A stretch of DNA of 64,000 nt. Origin: Kryptolebias marmoratus (lineage: Eukaryota > Chordata > Actinopteri > Cyprinodontiformes > Rivulidae). Positions within the stretch are counted from its first letter, which is position 1. Each line of letters starts with the position of its first letter. Positions 22,116-33,560 of the stretch are shown one piece after another. Under the pieces are notes generated by a model, which was given only the letters and a program-made list of their open reading frames with translations, ran no database searches and had not been told where the DNA came from. The stretch is taken from assembly GCF_001649575.2 (NCBI RefSeq), contig NC_051452.1, positions 5,676,452 to 5,740,451 on the forward strand, given 5' to 3'. The translations under genes were made by a program, and so were the position numbers.

Positions 22116-23441
22116 CAGTATATTCGTCCAGGCCTCCACTGCTCACAAGGAGGGAAAAAAATGATTTTTTTTTAAGCATGGAACATTCATTAATTTAAAA
22201 AAAATCTTTTTTTCCACATATAATATTTGGATATTGAAAGATGTGGGTGAATTGGATGTGGAGCATTATTTGGAACTTTTAATATCAAGATTTAGAAGAA
22301 CACTAAAGGTTAAAGGTTCCGGTTCAAATGTCAGCTTTTTAGCTGCCTTCCAGGATCTGAAACCTACATTTTTGAGTCTAAGCGCTGGTTCTGAATTATA
22401 TGAGTGAATGAGTGAACGTGCAGAGCTCTGACAACCTGTTCAGGGTCGTCTCTACCCCTGCAGCCCTGAACTGAGGAAACTGGAATTGAGTAACTTGTCT
22501 AAACAAACAGCAGCGTGTTTGTCTGCCTAATAGAAGCGTTGTTAAACGTGATTGTGTTTGTAAAGGTCAATTGAATGTTTGGCTTTTCCTCCCAGGCCGT
22601 TCAGGAACACAGTCCAAGTCATGCATCACAGCTGGACCAGGTCCTGATTGGCTCGGCCCGTTGAGGAATGACTGAAATCTGTCCAGTCAGACCAGCTCAC
22701 TGGAACGACTCCACTCAGGAGAATCACAGGCCAAACTGGGGTTATTTCTGGAACTTTTCTCTCAAAATCAGTGCTTGGAGTGGAGGAGGGGGGCGGGGGC
22801 GTCTGCCGGTACTCCAACAACCCCCCAGGCACAAGCACCACACCCAATTAAAAAAAATACATCATTCTGCACCTTCATGTAGGTTCTATATATGGTCTAT
22901 GGGAACGGAAGCAGTGAAAAACTGCTGGAGCTAAAGAGAAATAATAGGGGAGTTGTGGCTAAAACATCTGTTGCATTTTTGCCTGTGAAAAAAAAATTAC
23001 CAGCATTTTTGTTTGCGTCTCTAAAAGGAGAGATTTGGGGCTTCAGTCCAACCACAGAGAAGAACCGTAAACAAATGTGAATATGGATTTAAGCCTTTAC
23101 GACATCAGAAAATAAAATCTGTTATGTAGAAGTCAGAAGTTACTAATATTTTTATTAAAGGATTTTTCTTTTTTTTAAATATTCAAACTACATCAATCCT
23201 TGTATTTTAATAATAATTTAGTTTACTGTTCCTAACACTCATGAGCAACAATCAAAAAGGTCAAATAAAGCAGATTAAAGAACGTTCGTCCAATCAGATG
23301 TTGACCAAAGTTTTCCTAAACAACGCTGATCACTGATTGGAAGTAAAATATTTATCTGACAGGCCTTAAAATTTAGACACTTAAAGAGCTTTAAAGGAAT
23401 TATTTTATTTGAAGCAGTTTTCTAAACAAACACTTAAGGAG

Positions 23442-23473
23442 AGTGTGTGTGTGTGTGTGTGTGGGGGGGGGGG
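23442..23473. repeat. (GT)n followed by G11
   Basis: About eleven GT units run straight into eleven Gs. Confidence 0.9.
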
Positions 23474-23585
23474 TATTTCCTCTAAAAGAAGGTGGAGCTT
23501 AAAGGTCAAATGCCTGGAGGTGTAAACATCCAAATCCTGTTAACCAACAGTTTTCCTTACAGTAACGATCCTCCCAGCTCCCCCT

Positions 23586-23654
23586 CTGATTGGCTCCTCG
23601 TGCTCTCAACTGTTACCCAATCATCATTCTTCATGAGTTACCTGAGCCAATCAG
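23586..23654. promoter_or_regulatory. Triple CCAAT-box cluster (NF-Y-like)
   Basis: Three CCAAT boxes lie at regular 28-30 bp steps: one reversed (ATTGG, 23589-23593), then CCAAT at 23617-23621 and at 23647-23651. The outer two are part of an 11-bp perfect inverted repeat, CTGATTGGCTC (23586-23596) and GAGCCAATCAG (23644-23654). NF-Y binds CCAAT, and multiple boxes at about three helical turns are typical of NF-Y-driven vertebrate promoters. No transcript start is identifiable nearby. Confidence 0.4.
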
Positions 23655-24436
23655 GAGCAGCGTAGAGCGAGTCATGACTTCCTGTTTTCAGCTGATGTAG
23701 TTTAAATGAATCGCCCATAGTTTACAGTTTGTGAGAAGTGACGGTACCGGCCCACTTCGAGAACTGGTCAAAACTGACAGGCTGGCTGGAACTCATCTGA
23801 CCAAATCTACAGGTTTTATTTATACATTAAAAAAAAGAATAATATTTTTAAAAAGAATCACACACCGCTTTTGAACAGTTCTTGTGAATGACAGATTTAT
23901 TAGGGGATATTTTCTTCTCGTAATAATAAAAGTTCTTTAAATTTCTCACTCCTTTCAACAACTCAGACATCTGCAGAGGGATGTACTTTTTGATGACAAC
24001 AGCAATTGAATCCGAAGTGACATTTTCTTCAAAATGCACAAAAAGGAGACCAAATTATCACCTGCGCAGAAACGTGTCGTGGTGAGAAAACCACCACAAA
24101 CACCAGAACAGTCCCTTTTTTTTCCCTGAGTGGCAAGTGTTGAAAGGTGTTCTCCTGCTTTTGATAATCAAATGTAGAAATGACAACACTTTTTTAAATT
24201 ATACAGAGATGATGTTTGTTTTCCACACCAGGGGAAAAGCACCTGACTTTGAGATAATTGTGTCTTGAATTATTTTTATGTCTCATTTTTTTCATACATT
24301 TGTTTTGTTTTTAAAAAAGGCTTTTATTTTGACATGCTAAGATTAATTTGTGACATAAGCTCTGAATGGATTTCATGTTCCTCATAGTAATAAATCTCTG
24401 AAACAGGGTTTTTTATTTTGTATTATATGCCGCTAA

Positions 24437-24738
24437 AAAGGCAAAACATCTCATGAACCACTGGGTGAATTTTAATGAAACTTTCAGGAAATAATCACTG
24501 GATGTAGGTTGTGGATCCAACCAGGCCAAGTGACCTTGGAAAACAGCTAATTTGTCAAATATTAAGCTAAAATTTGATGTGGTAGTAGCTGAGAGTCATT
24601 CATAACACAGTCTGAGCCTCACATTATCAAATAGGACTGCTTTAAACCATTGTTTCTCAACAAAAGATGATCTTAAGCTAAAACTCTGGCATGAAAGGCG
24701 GTGTGCGATATGCATTTTTTCAAGGAAAGCTAGCACTT
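24437..24738 (-). repeat. RepA, single full monomer with head
   Basis: Plus-strand text runs GCAAAACATCTCATGAACCA, ATCACTGGATGTAGGTTG, AAATTTGATGTGGTAGTAGC, GATGATCTTAAGC and GAAAGGCGGTGTGCGATATG. It closes with the reversed head, a mutated TTTTTTCAAGGAAAGCTAGC. The order matches the other copies on the opposite strand. Confidence 0.85.
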
Positions 24739-25719
24739 TGTGTATTTATGTTTTAAACAAATAAATTACAGGTTTGCAGCAGGAAATAAAGTGCGCAGGA
24801 CGAGGAAAAGAAGCCACATTAAGGTGAGGCTGATGGGAGGCTGGAGTCCGCTGAGAGATCCACTCAATAGGCAATTTAAAAATGGAAGGAGTTGGTTTGA
24901 CTAAGCAATAAAAGAGCCGGACTGGCAGCAAAGACAAACACAGAGAGGACCGAGCTGCCGGTGGAGGGAAGGGGGGGTACCAATTAGCTTCTTTATAAAT
25001 CAACAGCAATTTCACTGATGACTTGATCTCAAATTTGATCAAGCTGCAAGTTTTAAAGTCCCCGAAAAAAAAAAAAAAAAAAAAAAAAAATCATTTATCT
25101 AATTCCCTTTATTGGTAATAATCATGAGTCTCCTTTTGGCCGGCACTAATCAGAATCTCATTGATTTCCACTGGACTCGAGGGCTGCGATAAAACAGCCG
25201 GAGCTGTGAGGCAGAAGGCTGGAGCTGTGTGGTCTCAGGCTTCGTCCTTCAAAACGCACTTTAAGCTTTTTAAGAAAATACCTCAGGTTTCCAGCCACAG
25301 AAGCTGCTTACTCTCACCTCGTTAGACGAATGAGATCACAGAAGTTGTTTAGGTTCAGAACGGGAATATTTTTGGTTGTTATTCTGTTATCATCTGGTGC
25401 TGTGACAAAAACAGAGTTTTTTTAAATTAAAAATCGGAGTTCTGGATTCTTCCTTTCAGGGACTCTCTCTAAAAACTCTGATTTGTTTCTTCTTCATGTT
25501 TTGTAGCGCTGATTGTTGTTTCAAATTTGTTTTATTCAGATTTGTTTTAGTCTGAAGGTTTTCATGGCTTTAGGTTGACAGTTTATTTATAATTTAACAG
25601 ATTATAAATATAATTGAACAGATTTTTAATAAAGTAAAGGTGCTTTATAAAAAATACTTGTGTATCAACATCTAAATATTTAAATGGAATGATTTTCTTC
25701 ATTTTGCACTTTTGCTTCT
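24739..25719. other. Non-coding, with poly-A tract
   Basis: No gene recognised. A 98-codon minus-strand frame (24746-25042) has no domain. Includes A26 at 25065-25090 and AT-rich DNA. Confidence 0.5.
25065..25090. repeat. Poly-A (26)
   Basis: Twenty-six uninterrupted As. No clear retroposed body lies directly upstream. Confidence 0.9.
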
Positions 25720-25800
25720 TTTTTTATGATGTAAAGCACTTTGAATGCATTGCTGCTGAAATGTGTTATACAAATAAATTTTTACTTTACTTTTGCATTG
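25720..25800 (+). repeat. LINE/SINE 3'-tail relic
   Basis: GATGTAAAGCACTTTGAATG is followed by GAAATGTGTTATACAAATAA and a TTTACTTTACTTTTGC end. This resembles the shared 3' tail ('gtaaagcactttga...aaatgtgctatacaaataaa') of fish L2/Rex1-type LINEs and their SINE partners. The body is missing or too decayed to follow. Confidence 0.5.
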
Positions 25801-26209
25801 TTTACCTTTGCTTCTTTTTATGAAATTTTTTATTTATGTTTATATTTACTTATTGTTTATCTTGCATTTAGTTTTTTTTTCCTTTTAATTTGCATGCATT
25901 TATTCTCCCTTTAGATTTTTACATTTCTTTAATTTTTACATTTTAGTTCACTCCCTTATTATTTAACTAAATGATGGATGTTTTTGTTATTTTGATTAAC
26001 AGGCGTATGATCAGACTGATGGATGGTTATAGTCGACCACATTTTAACTAAAGATTGCAACAAAAAAGGTCTGAATTGATGCAGGACAGAAATGTATCAG
26101 AACATTTTTAAACTGTCATAAGTATCAGTATCTTCAGTCAGACAGGATTAGATTCTGATTTTATTCTCCATTTCTTAGAGAAGATCTAAACTCCTGCAGA
26201 ACTTTACCT
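25801..26209. other. Very AT-rich non-coding DNA
   Basis: T-rich on the plus strand with ATTTATTTAT-like words. Nothing assigned. Confidence 0.5.
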
Positions 26210-26560
26210 AACACCGCGTCACTCTGTCACGTCAGCAGCAGCCTCGCCATCCTCGTTAGCGCATTCTCTTTTACAGGTGATGCTGCTGAAACGAGACACC
26301 GTCGCTCTCCGACGCGGCTGCAGCGACGCTCGCTCAGGAACCGAGCGCCCAAGACAAACAAAAAGATCATTAGCGCAGATTAAAATCCACATTACAGCCT
26401 TTACTGCCTCCTCAGGAGTCAAATGCTGCGGCTGAGTCATCGACAGGCCCGCTAACTCGCTGCACCGTGGCCTAATGGCAGCTCATGTGGACGCCTGCCC
26501 ACTGATTGCAATTTGGCAGCAACACGATCAGAAGCTCAGCGAGGTATATGATGTTACTGT
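26210..26560. promoter_or_regulatory. GC-moderate unique island, possible regulatory element
   Basis: Stands out from very AT-rich surroundings. It has CGCTCTCCGACGCGG near 26302, GCGCAGATTAAAATCC near 26374 and GCTGCGGCTGAGTCATC near 26422 (TGAGTCA is an AP-1 word). The 73-codon minus-strand frame has no family. Confidence 0.3.
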
Positions 26561-27253
26561 ATGTGGGCAAACACAGATCTGCTCCACGAAACACGGCCAA
26601 AGGAGGGCGAGGCGTGCTTCCTGGATTAACTGGTAAGTAAAGATGAAAACACGAAAATAACCTCCGCTCTCCTGACGATTTCTCCAGGATCAGGAAAGGT
26701 TACAACATGTGGGAGAAGTAACGTTTAAAGCAAGCAAACATGAAAAAAGAAGCTTCAACTTTTTTAACAGTAATCAAGAAACAGTTTTCTGTTGTTCAAT
26801 AAAATTTATAGTTAGTTTTAAAAGTGTCTATGGTGTAAAAAAGGATTGTGGAGGATGTTAAATACTGATAATTAAAATCAGCTAACAAGTAAAATTCACA
26901 TACATAGCTACAAAAACAAATAATTACATGGACAAAGTCAGTAGAATAAGTATTATTTAATAAAATACGGAGATGCAGCAGTGGTGATTGTGTCCTGTGC
27001 AACATTGTTAAAGGTATTTATTATAATTTGCAGCCGTTATTTTACATTCAAGCGGCTGGAAAGTATACCTTCCACACTATATCTATTAATTTCTTATGAA
27101 TAAAATAAATCCAACTATTGTTGTCTAAAGTTTAGCTTTGTTTATTACAAAGAACCACAGTTTGTGCAGAATATCAGAACGGAACGAGCCTCGGGGATCT
27201 GCAGTTTCTGCACCAAAGCTGTAATATTAACTTGATTATTTTACATTAAACTG
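26561..27253. other. Non-coding, AT-rich
   Basis: No gene or repeat recognised. Confidence 0.5.
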
Positions 27254-27890
27254 AAAGCCTAATGCATATCGCCCGCCGTTTGTGCCAATGTTTAAACTAA
27301 CTTATCTGAGAAATGATGCAGTTGCAGCCATTTCGGTTAAACCTCAGCTACTACCGCAACAAATTTTAACCAAATATCTGTAAAACTGACTGAGATATAA
27401 CCATTTTTATGTTTCCCAAGTTCAATTAGCTGTGGCGGCCATCTTCAACTGAGCTGACTTGAAAAGGTAAAATCACAGATGTACATCCAATGATTTCTGT
27501 CAGTTTCATTAAAATCTGTGTGGTGGTTCATGAAATATTTTGCTAACAAACAGGGTTTACTTACAGTTTATGCTAAAGTTTTATGCTTAGATTTTGTGCT
27601 GTGATTGACTGAACTATGTCCACACCAGCTTCCACCTTAATATCTGTAAAATTGACTGAATTATAGCAGTTTTTCTGTAGGCTGAGTTTGATCAGCTGTG
27701 TCGGCCATATTGAACTGGTTTGTCTCTAACAGATAACCAGTCGCAGATATATATCCAGTCACTACAGATCCAATAATTATCAGAGTTTCATTAAAATCCT
27801 CCACTGGTTCACAAGATATTTAACTAATCCTAAAGAAACAAACAAAAACATGATCACCTTTTGCCTTCAGCAGCAAGCAAGAATAATAGC
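27254..27890 (+). repeat. RepA, best full-length copy (two monomers, head and tail)
   Basis: The head reads CTAATGCATATCGCCCGCC. Monomer 1 follows: CAGCTACTACCGCAAC, ATCTGTAAAACTGACTGAG, TAGCTGTGGCGGCCATCTTC, AGATGTACATCCAATGAT, GGTTCATGAAATATTTTGC. The text then restarts with CCACACCAGCTTCCACC, ATCTGTAAAATTGACTGAA, AGCTGTGTCGGCCATATTG, CCAATAATTATCAGAGTTTC and TGGTTCACAAGATATTTAAC. The tail ends ACAAACAAAAACATGATCAC, CTTTTGCCTTCAGCAG. There is no coding capacity. The tandem two-monomer form recurs at 15670, 48228 and 54010. Confidence 0.85.
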
Positions 27891-28806
27891 CAACTTCACA
27901 ATGTCCACAACACAAACATACTATGGTTTAAATGAATAAGATCATACTATTTTGGCGTTAAAATGTTTGATTATTGTACACAGAGTCAAAGATAAAGTTG
28001 ACTTGCGTTTGATAAAAAGGGGGTTTGCTGCCTTTAAAAGCACTTATGTGTGAAAGTCAGGGTTAAAATGGACTCTCAGACAGAAACAATCCACAGACTC
28101 CATGTAGCTTTTCTCACAGCAGCCATTTATCCAGCTGTCCTTAACCATATTATCCCGAGCTTCATGTGTGCCGCCCGCCCCTCAGCGCTGTGCTGAGGGT
28201 GACTCCTACAGCGACAATCTCAGGATCAGAAAGGATCAGCAGCAGCACAGCACCGTCGCTCCACCATGATAAATGAGTTTGTATTGTCTGTCAGCCCGGC
28301 TTCCTGCCTGCCCAGGTCACTGGTTATTAAATTACCACTTGTCAATGTCCTAAATACTGATTGATGGATGATCATGGCAAATGAAGGACTTCTATGACTT
28401 TTGTTCCCCCCTCCCAGTTTTCTCAGTGCAAGGCAAAAACCTTCACCAGATTGTTATTGACATGTATTGAATGCAGACTGGTGGCCCTTTTTCCTGAAAT
28501 GATCCTTGTGGTTTCATTAATGTTTTCTTTTCGTTTGCTGTAATCTCTTAAAAGCGAGGTTTAGCTCAATTTATAACCCCACCGCTGCAGCTGGATAACC
28601 TGAACACCATTGTTAGCGATTTAAAACCCTGTTCGCTTTTATTTCCTATCTTTACTAATTTTAAATAGTCGTAAATTTTCTTTTGATGTAGCTATTGCTG
28701 AGGTAAGCCTAATTTTGCTTATTAGAAAACCTCTTTATTATTGTTTATTATTGGAGTGCTGCGTCTCACAGGTACAAATTGATTCATTGGAGCAACAACT
28801 GTTCAC
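27891..28806. other. Non-coding; GC-richer patch at 28130-28340
   Basis: The 28130-28340 patch is unique and has a CAGCGCTGTGCTGAGGG word and CATGATAAATGAG. It may be regulatory. No gene recognised. Confidence 0.4.
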
Positions 28807-28953
28807 AGAAACAAAAGAATTTGCCTTAAAATCCAAAGAATATGCACTAAATACCAAAGAATGTACATCAAAACCTGAAGAATTTCACCAAAACCCCTAA
28901 AAATGCACACCAAAAACCAAAATATTTGCACCAAAAACCATAGATTTTACACC
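28807..28953. repeat. 21-bp minisatellite, seven degenerate units
   Basis: Exactly 147 bp, equal to seven 21-bp units. The consensus is about AAAAACCAAAGAATTTGCACC, best kept in the last three units. Units differ at several positions, so it is old. It opens a 61-codon frame of Lys/Glu/Thr-rich repeats (28715-28900), not a protein. Confidence 0.85.
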
Positions 28954-31041
28954 AATTTCCTACAATTTTAAAAACACCTGTGGTACACAACCAAGACTGC
29001 CAAGTCAGCTTTGATCCACAGAGACAAAAGACCCGATATCTCTTTGGATCTTCTGCGGTGTTTAGGACTGAAAACCTGGCAGCAGATCCACAGATTCAGT
29101 TTTTGTGTGAAAGGAACTTAAGCTTGTTGCAGCCAATAGTTCTGCAGTAAGCCGGGTCAAAGCCTCGGGCTTTTTGTCGTCCTCCATCAGCCACTGAGCA
29201 ACAGATCCAAGTTCAATAATGCTTCAAGTTGTTGCTCTCATTTAGTCGTCAAAATCTCCTGCAAACTTTAGATCACACTCATCCCAAGCTGTTAAATCTA
29301 CTAAAAGCCTGTAAGCTGTTTTTTTTACAAAATATGGAAGGATGCACATCTGAACGCTGTAGCAGTCTCAACATCTAAAAGGTTATACACCCACTTTGTA
29401 TGTATTTATGCCATCGCCGCATTAAAAGAGTTAAATAAAAGAGGTAATATTGGTAAATATAAAGACCTATTTTCTTAAAAAAAGTGCAAGTGTTTCCACA
29501 CAGAACAGTCTTGCCTTAGTAAAGCCAACACATGTTGACCTCTACGACAGAGCCTAGTCATGTTTAAATCTTTGACTTTTAGACCAAGTTCAGCCTGACG
29601 TCGACATGCATGAAAAGTTTTAATCTCTCAGACTTCATTTTTGCCCAGAAACCCTCACTGGGGACCCTTTATTGAGCAATCTGTGCTGCGTGAGGCTGAG
29701 GAAGACCGCTGCTGTTGGGCAGTAGCGTAGCCTCGGGCACTTCCCTGGGCAAACGGTAAAAGTAAGATCCACATGAATAATTTCAAGGCTTCCCAGCAGC
29801 GAGGATTTCTCACACCTGTCAGTAGTTGTGTTGTAGATCTCAGGGATGAGTTTACATGTACACGCATGAACCAATGTTGTTACACATACAGGAGTGACAC
29901 ATGTACCCCGCCCAAGAAGGAACTACACGATAACCACTGGATGTTCCAACTTATAAAAGACTGCTGGAAAAGACATGAGCTCAAACTAGACTGAGGGAGT
30001 TCTGGAAAATCCATCTTTAACTTACACCGTTGTGCCTCGTGTCCTACAAGCCCCGATGCAGTGATGGTGTGTTGTAACGCCGGCTGAGTGCGAGTCTCTG
30101 GGGTGTGCTCAGGGTTAGGGGCATTGATGAGTCTGTGGCTGACATTTGAGCATGATTGAGGGGGAGTGCAGATACTAAATCACTACATTGTTCTGTTGTC
30201 ACTGGGTCCTGTCGTCCCTGCTCTCTCTACAGGCAGTCGAGATGCCTCTAATGGGATAATTACCAATTAAATTAAACCACAGAAACTTGGCTCTTTGATA
30301 AAAACCCCAAACCTGAGCTGCTCTGACCAGAACTTAAAGGTTCAAGGAAATACTTTGCCAGAAAGTGAATAAGCAGCAGCTGAAAATGATCAACTGTGTC
30401 GCAAAGAGGTTGTTTTATTGGCTGCAAAGCCTTCATCACACTGCTCTGTTTTCTTTTTTTCTGCTAAACTATGCCATATTTGTGTCTAACGATAAGGTAA
30501 ATGAAAGGACATTTCAAAGAGAACTGGCCCACCCTGAGTTTTTTTATTTTTTCAAAGACTGGACAAACTGGAGCAGTTTGGAAAAAGACCGCAGGCGAGC
30601 CGAGTGATTGTCAGCCATGCAAATAATCACTTACTTACAGTCAGTGAGTTTGCTTCGGATAAGGCAAATTACCATTTGAAAATGAGCTCAAACACACTCT
30701 GGGCAAAAAGCTTGCAACATGATTCTCAGTTATGTGACTGTGGATACATCAGCACTAACACATAAACATAAAGCGAGATGCACGGACACACACCTCTGTG
30801 CCCCGAACAGACGATCATCTGAATGCTCTGATCTGATGGAGAGAAATTGGTTTTCAACCAGTAAGATGCCGCTTCTTTCTACACTTTCTAGTTGCAGTGG
30901 TTCTACATGTTTGAAGAGGATTTAGGAACAGGCTGACAAACTCAACATGTTAACAGAATGACCTAATAAAAAGTCAGCATTTAAAACTTTGAGGTCCTCT
31001 AACAATGTGCCAGAAGGGTCAAGCATAAAAAAAACGTAGAA
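28954..31041. other. Non-coding, nothing assigned
   Basis: Open frames of up to 80 codons (30365-30607) have no features. GC-moderate unique parts at 30050-30250 could be regulatory: GATGGTGTGTTGTAACG, GGGATAATTACCAATTAA near 30254. No gene recognised. Confidence 0.4.
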
Positions 31042-31411
31042 CTAAAGGTCTAGCATTACTTAAAGGAATGTATATCGTCCACTGCATTTCATGTTTTAAA
31101 CTAAAATTATCTTACGCTGAAAAGGAAGTGGAGTTACAGCAGTTTTGGTCAAACTTTATAAATGAAATGCACGATCTCATACAATATTGTGAGCTGTGAT
31201 GGAACAAATGTAGTGAATAATACTCAGTAGCTAAATGCAAATTTTAGCTCAATATCTGTAAAACTGGTGAAGTTATAGCATTTAAGTGTTTGCTAAGGTC
31301 CCTCAGCTGTGGTAGCCATCTTAAATATGGTTGACTCCAAAAGGTAAACACAAACCAAGACAAGCAAAAGAAAAAATATTCCCTTCAGCAGTTGGCGGTA
31401 AAAACAAAAGC
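31042..31411 (+). repeat. RepA, single monomer with head and tail
   Basis: The head is CTAAAGGTCTAGCATTACTT, then TATCGTCC, the region GCTGAAAAGGAAGTGGAG, and GGTCAAACTTTATAAATG. CAATATCTGTAAAACTGGTG and GTGGTAGCCATCTTAAATAT follow, and the copy jumps early to the tail ACCAAGACAAGCAAAAG. An internal deletion removes the GAGATATTTTGC part. Confidence 0.8.
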
Positions 31412-32999
31412 CGTACCAAATCTCAAATTTAACATTTAGCAGATGTAAACAGAGCTGAGCAAATCAAATATCTTAAAAACTATCAAGTTTAAATGCTCAT
31501 TAAAACTATGATTCTGCCAAATCAGATAAATGACAAATATTCCATTTGCTGTGATGCAACTTATCATCTTAACTAAAACTATTTAGTTTTAGTCAAAGTT
31601 GGCAACTTTTCCGTGTCGAGCAGTGACCGATCCTGTCCAAACTTTTCTGCTGCTTTATTTGACTAAATCTGATTCTCAAAGGCAAGCTTTTATTTTACAA
31701 CACAAGTTTAGAGTCCATCTAACTGTCAAGCAAACTAAAAACCAGTTTTGGACATCTTGCTTTAAAGAAAAAGGTTTGGTTGTGATAAGTGATTTAAATC
31801 AAATAAAGTCCTCTGACTTGATAAAGCACTATTCAAGGGCAGGACATTTAACATTTAGCAACATTGTTCGGCTAAAAAAATAAAAAACATCTTTGGGTTG
31901 CATCATCTCCATCAACAGTAAAAACTCTTCCTGGGTTAGGTTTATTTTTAGGTTTCTGGCCTTCTGGTTGTGTTATTGATTGGCCTTAAAGCTCTAAACT
32001 TGACAGCAAATAACAAAATGTGTGCTGAACACCAACATTTGGAAAAATAATTTAAATTATGTTTCAACAACATTAGCATCTGTAGGCATTTTATTCAGCA
32101 TCTTTAGGATTTTTTCCAGACACTGCAGCATCTTCTGAATGACAAAAAGATTCACGCTGGGGCTTTTTTTGTTGTTTTTTTTTATATATAAATCACCTGA
32201 CACCCATGTGATTCATATAGTCAGCAGTGAGAGAGCGTACACTTACACATTATGCTAAAAAATAATACAGCAATCAACAGTCAATAAACCTGCAGGGTAA
32301 TTAATTAGAAATGCTTCCCTCGGCCTGCCAGAAAGCTCTTCAGATTTTCAGCCAGGTGCATGAGTCAGTGCGTCTTCTGGTCTGAATCAGGATGAATAGA
32401 AAGGTTATAAAAAGCTCTTTAAGCTCATTTGATCCTTTTAGTTGCTGAGTCTATAGCTGAATTCAGAGCTACTGTCAACAATATTAAGTTTGCGGACAGG
32501 ATTTCAAGTTTAAGCTATACAGTTCCAAACTAATGCCAGTTTGATTAAATGCTCAGGATACAAACAGCAGGGGGGTTCTGATCCCTTTACTATTGTCGTT
32601 CTCAGAGCTTTTCTCGTTGGACCGCTCTCTTTCTGACCCTCGTCTGTTCAAACCAACCCATTGTATCTTCAGATGTAGGCTGGAGTGCACCGTTCCAATC
32701 ACCTACAAGAACACGAGTACTCGATCCGAGCTGGTGTCACTTCAGCCGAAGTTTTATTTCCAGCAGCTGCACAGCACAGAAGGAACATTTGTTTACATTA
32801 CCCAATACATTAAGTGTTTATTTGATAGCAAACACAATCCAAATTGTTTCTTAGTGATGTCAGCTCCAAGTCCAATAAGCCACAAGGCTTTAAAAGTCAC
32901 CAAGTGCTGCCATGTTTAACAGGGTTAAACACACAAAGATGAATTGAATGTGTAATTTGGAGCATTTAAATTTGGTGCATGAGGGAAAGAAAAAAAAAA
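31412..32999. other. Non-coding, nothing assigned
   Basis: The 94-codon frame at 31599-31883 and the 108-codon frame at 32593-32919 are without domain. The area near 32225-32420 is unique and contains GGTAATTAATTAGAAATGC, a homeodomain-type word cluster. No gene. Confidence 0.4.
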
Positions 33000-33560
33000 A
33001 TTCTCGCAGAGCATGCCGTACTGCAAATTAATTCTTATCGTGGCGATGAATAATCATGCTTCTTATGAGGGAGAGTCAGAATACAGCAGCACTTTGAGCT
33101 GTCATAATTAACAGACTCACTCAACAATGGGCACATTCTCATAGAGACTTCTTATTAACACAGACATAATGGCTAAAATGCATATTAAAATGGGTATTTA
33201 GAGTGGAAGGGATCAAAACTGCCAATGAAAACCCAGTTTTATGGTCGAAGAGTTTCATTGTTTCAGCATCAACTGAATGTCAGCAGACATCCGAGGTCCA
33301 GGCCATACCGTTCTGGCGCCCTGAGGTGCCTAAAAGCTTTGGCGTGACGCTGCCATTACCCAGGGGGCCGTGCACACCTCATTAGCAACAGAGTATCCTT
33401 TGGCCACCCATTGGCGAGATTCAGTCCCTTGGTGGTTTAACAAGATCACTTTTAATCTGCAGCGAGATGTGCAATCGCTTCCTGACGAACGTTCATCAGC
33501 AGCACACGCTTATTTCCAGTCTGGAGGAATTCGTAGTGATGTGAGGAAATCAAACGGACC
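33000..33560. promoter_or_regulatory. Candidate non-coding regulatory island
   Basis: Unique and largely free of simple repeats. Words include CAAATTAATTCTTATC (33025), GATGAATAATCATGCTTC (33045), CATAATTAACAGAC (33103) and TGCATATTAAAATGG. A GC-rich, CpG-bearing part follows at 33300-33480. Short frames on both strands have no family. Enhancer call inferred. Confidence 0.35.

Larger units (their letters stand above)
22116..24436. other. Non-coding, mostly unique; CCAAT cluster inside
   Basis: No gene recognised. Contains poly-T/A tracts near 22165-22215, a GT/G compound repeat (23442-23473) and a CCAAT-box cluster (23586-23654), both listed separately. Frames of up to 88 codons at 22626-22934 are not credible proteins. 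Confidence 0.45.

Noticed and set aside
28715..28900. 61-codon repeated Lys/Glu frame as a small protein
   Set aside because: It is the translation of the 21-bp minisatellite and stops within it.
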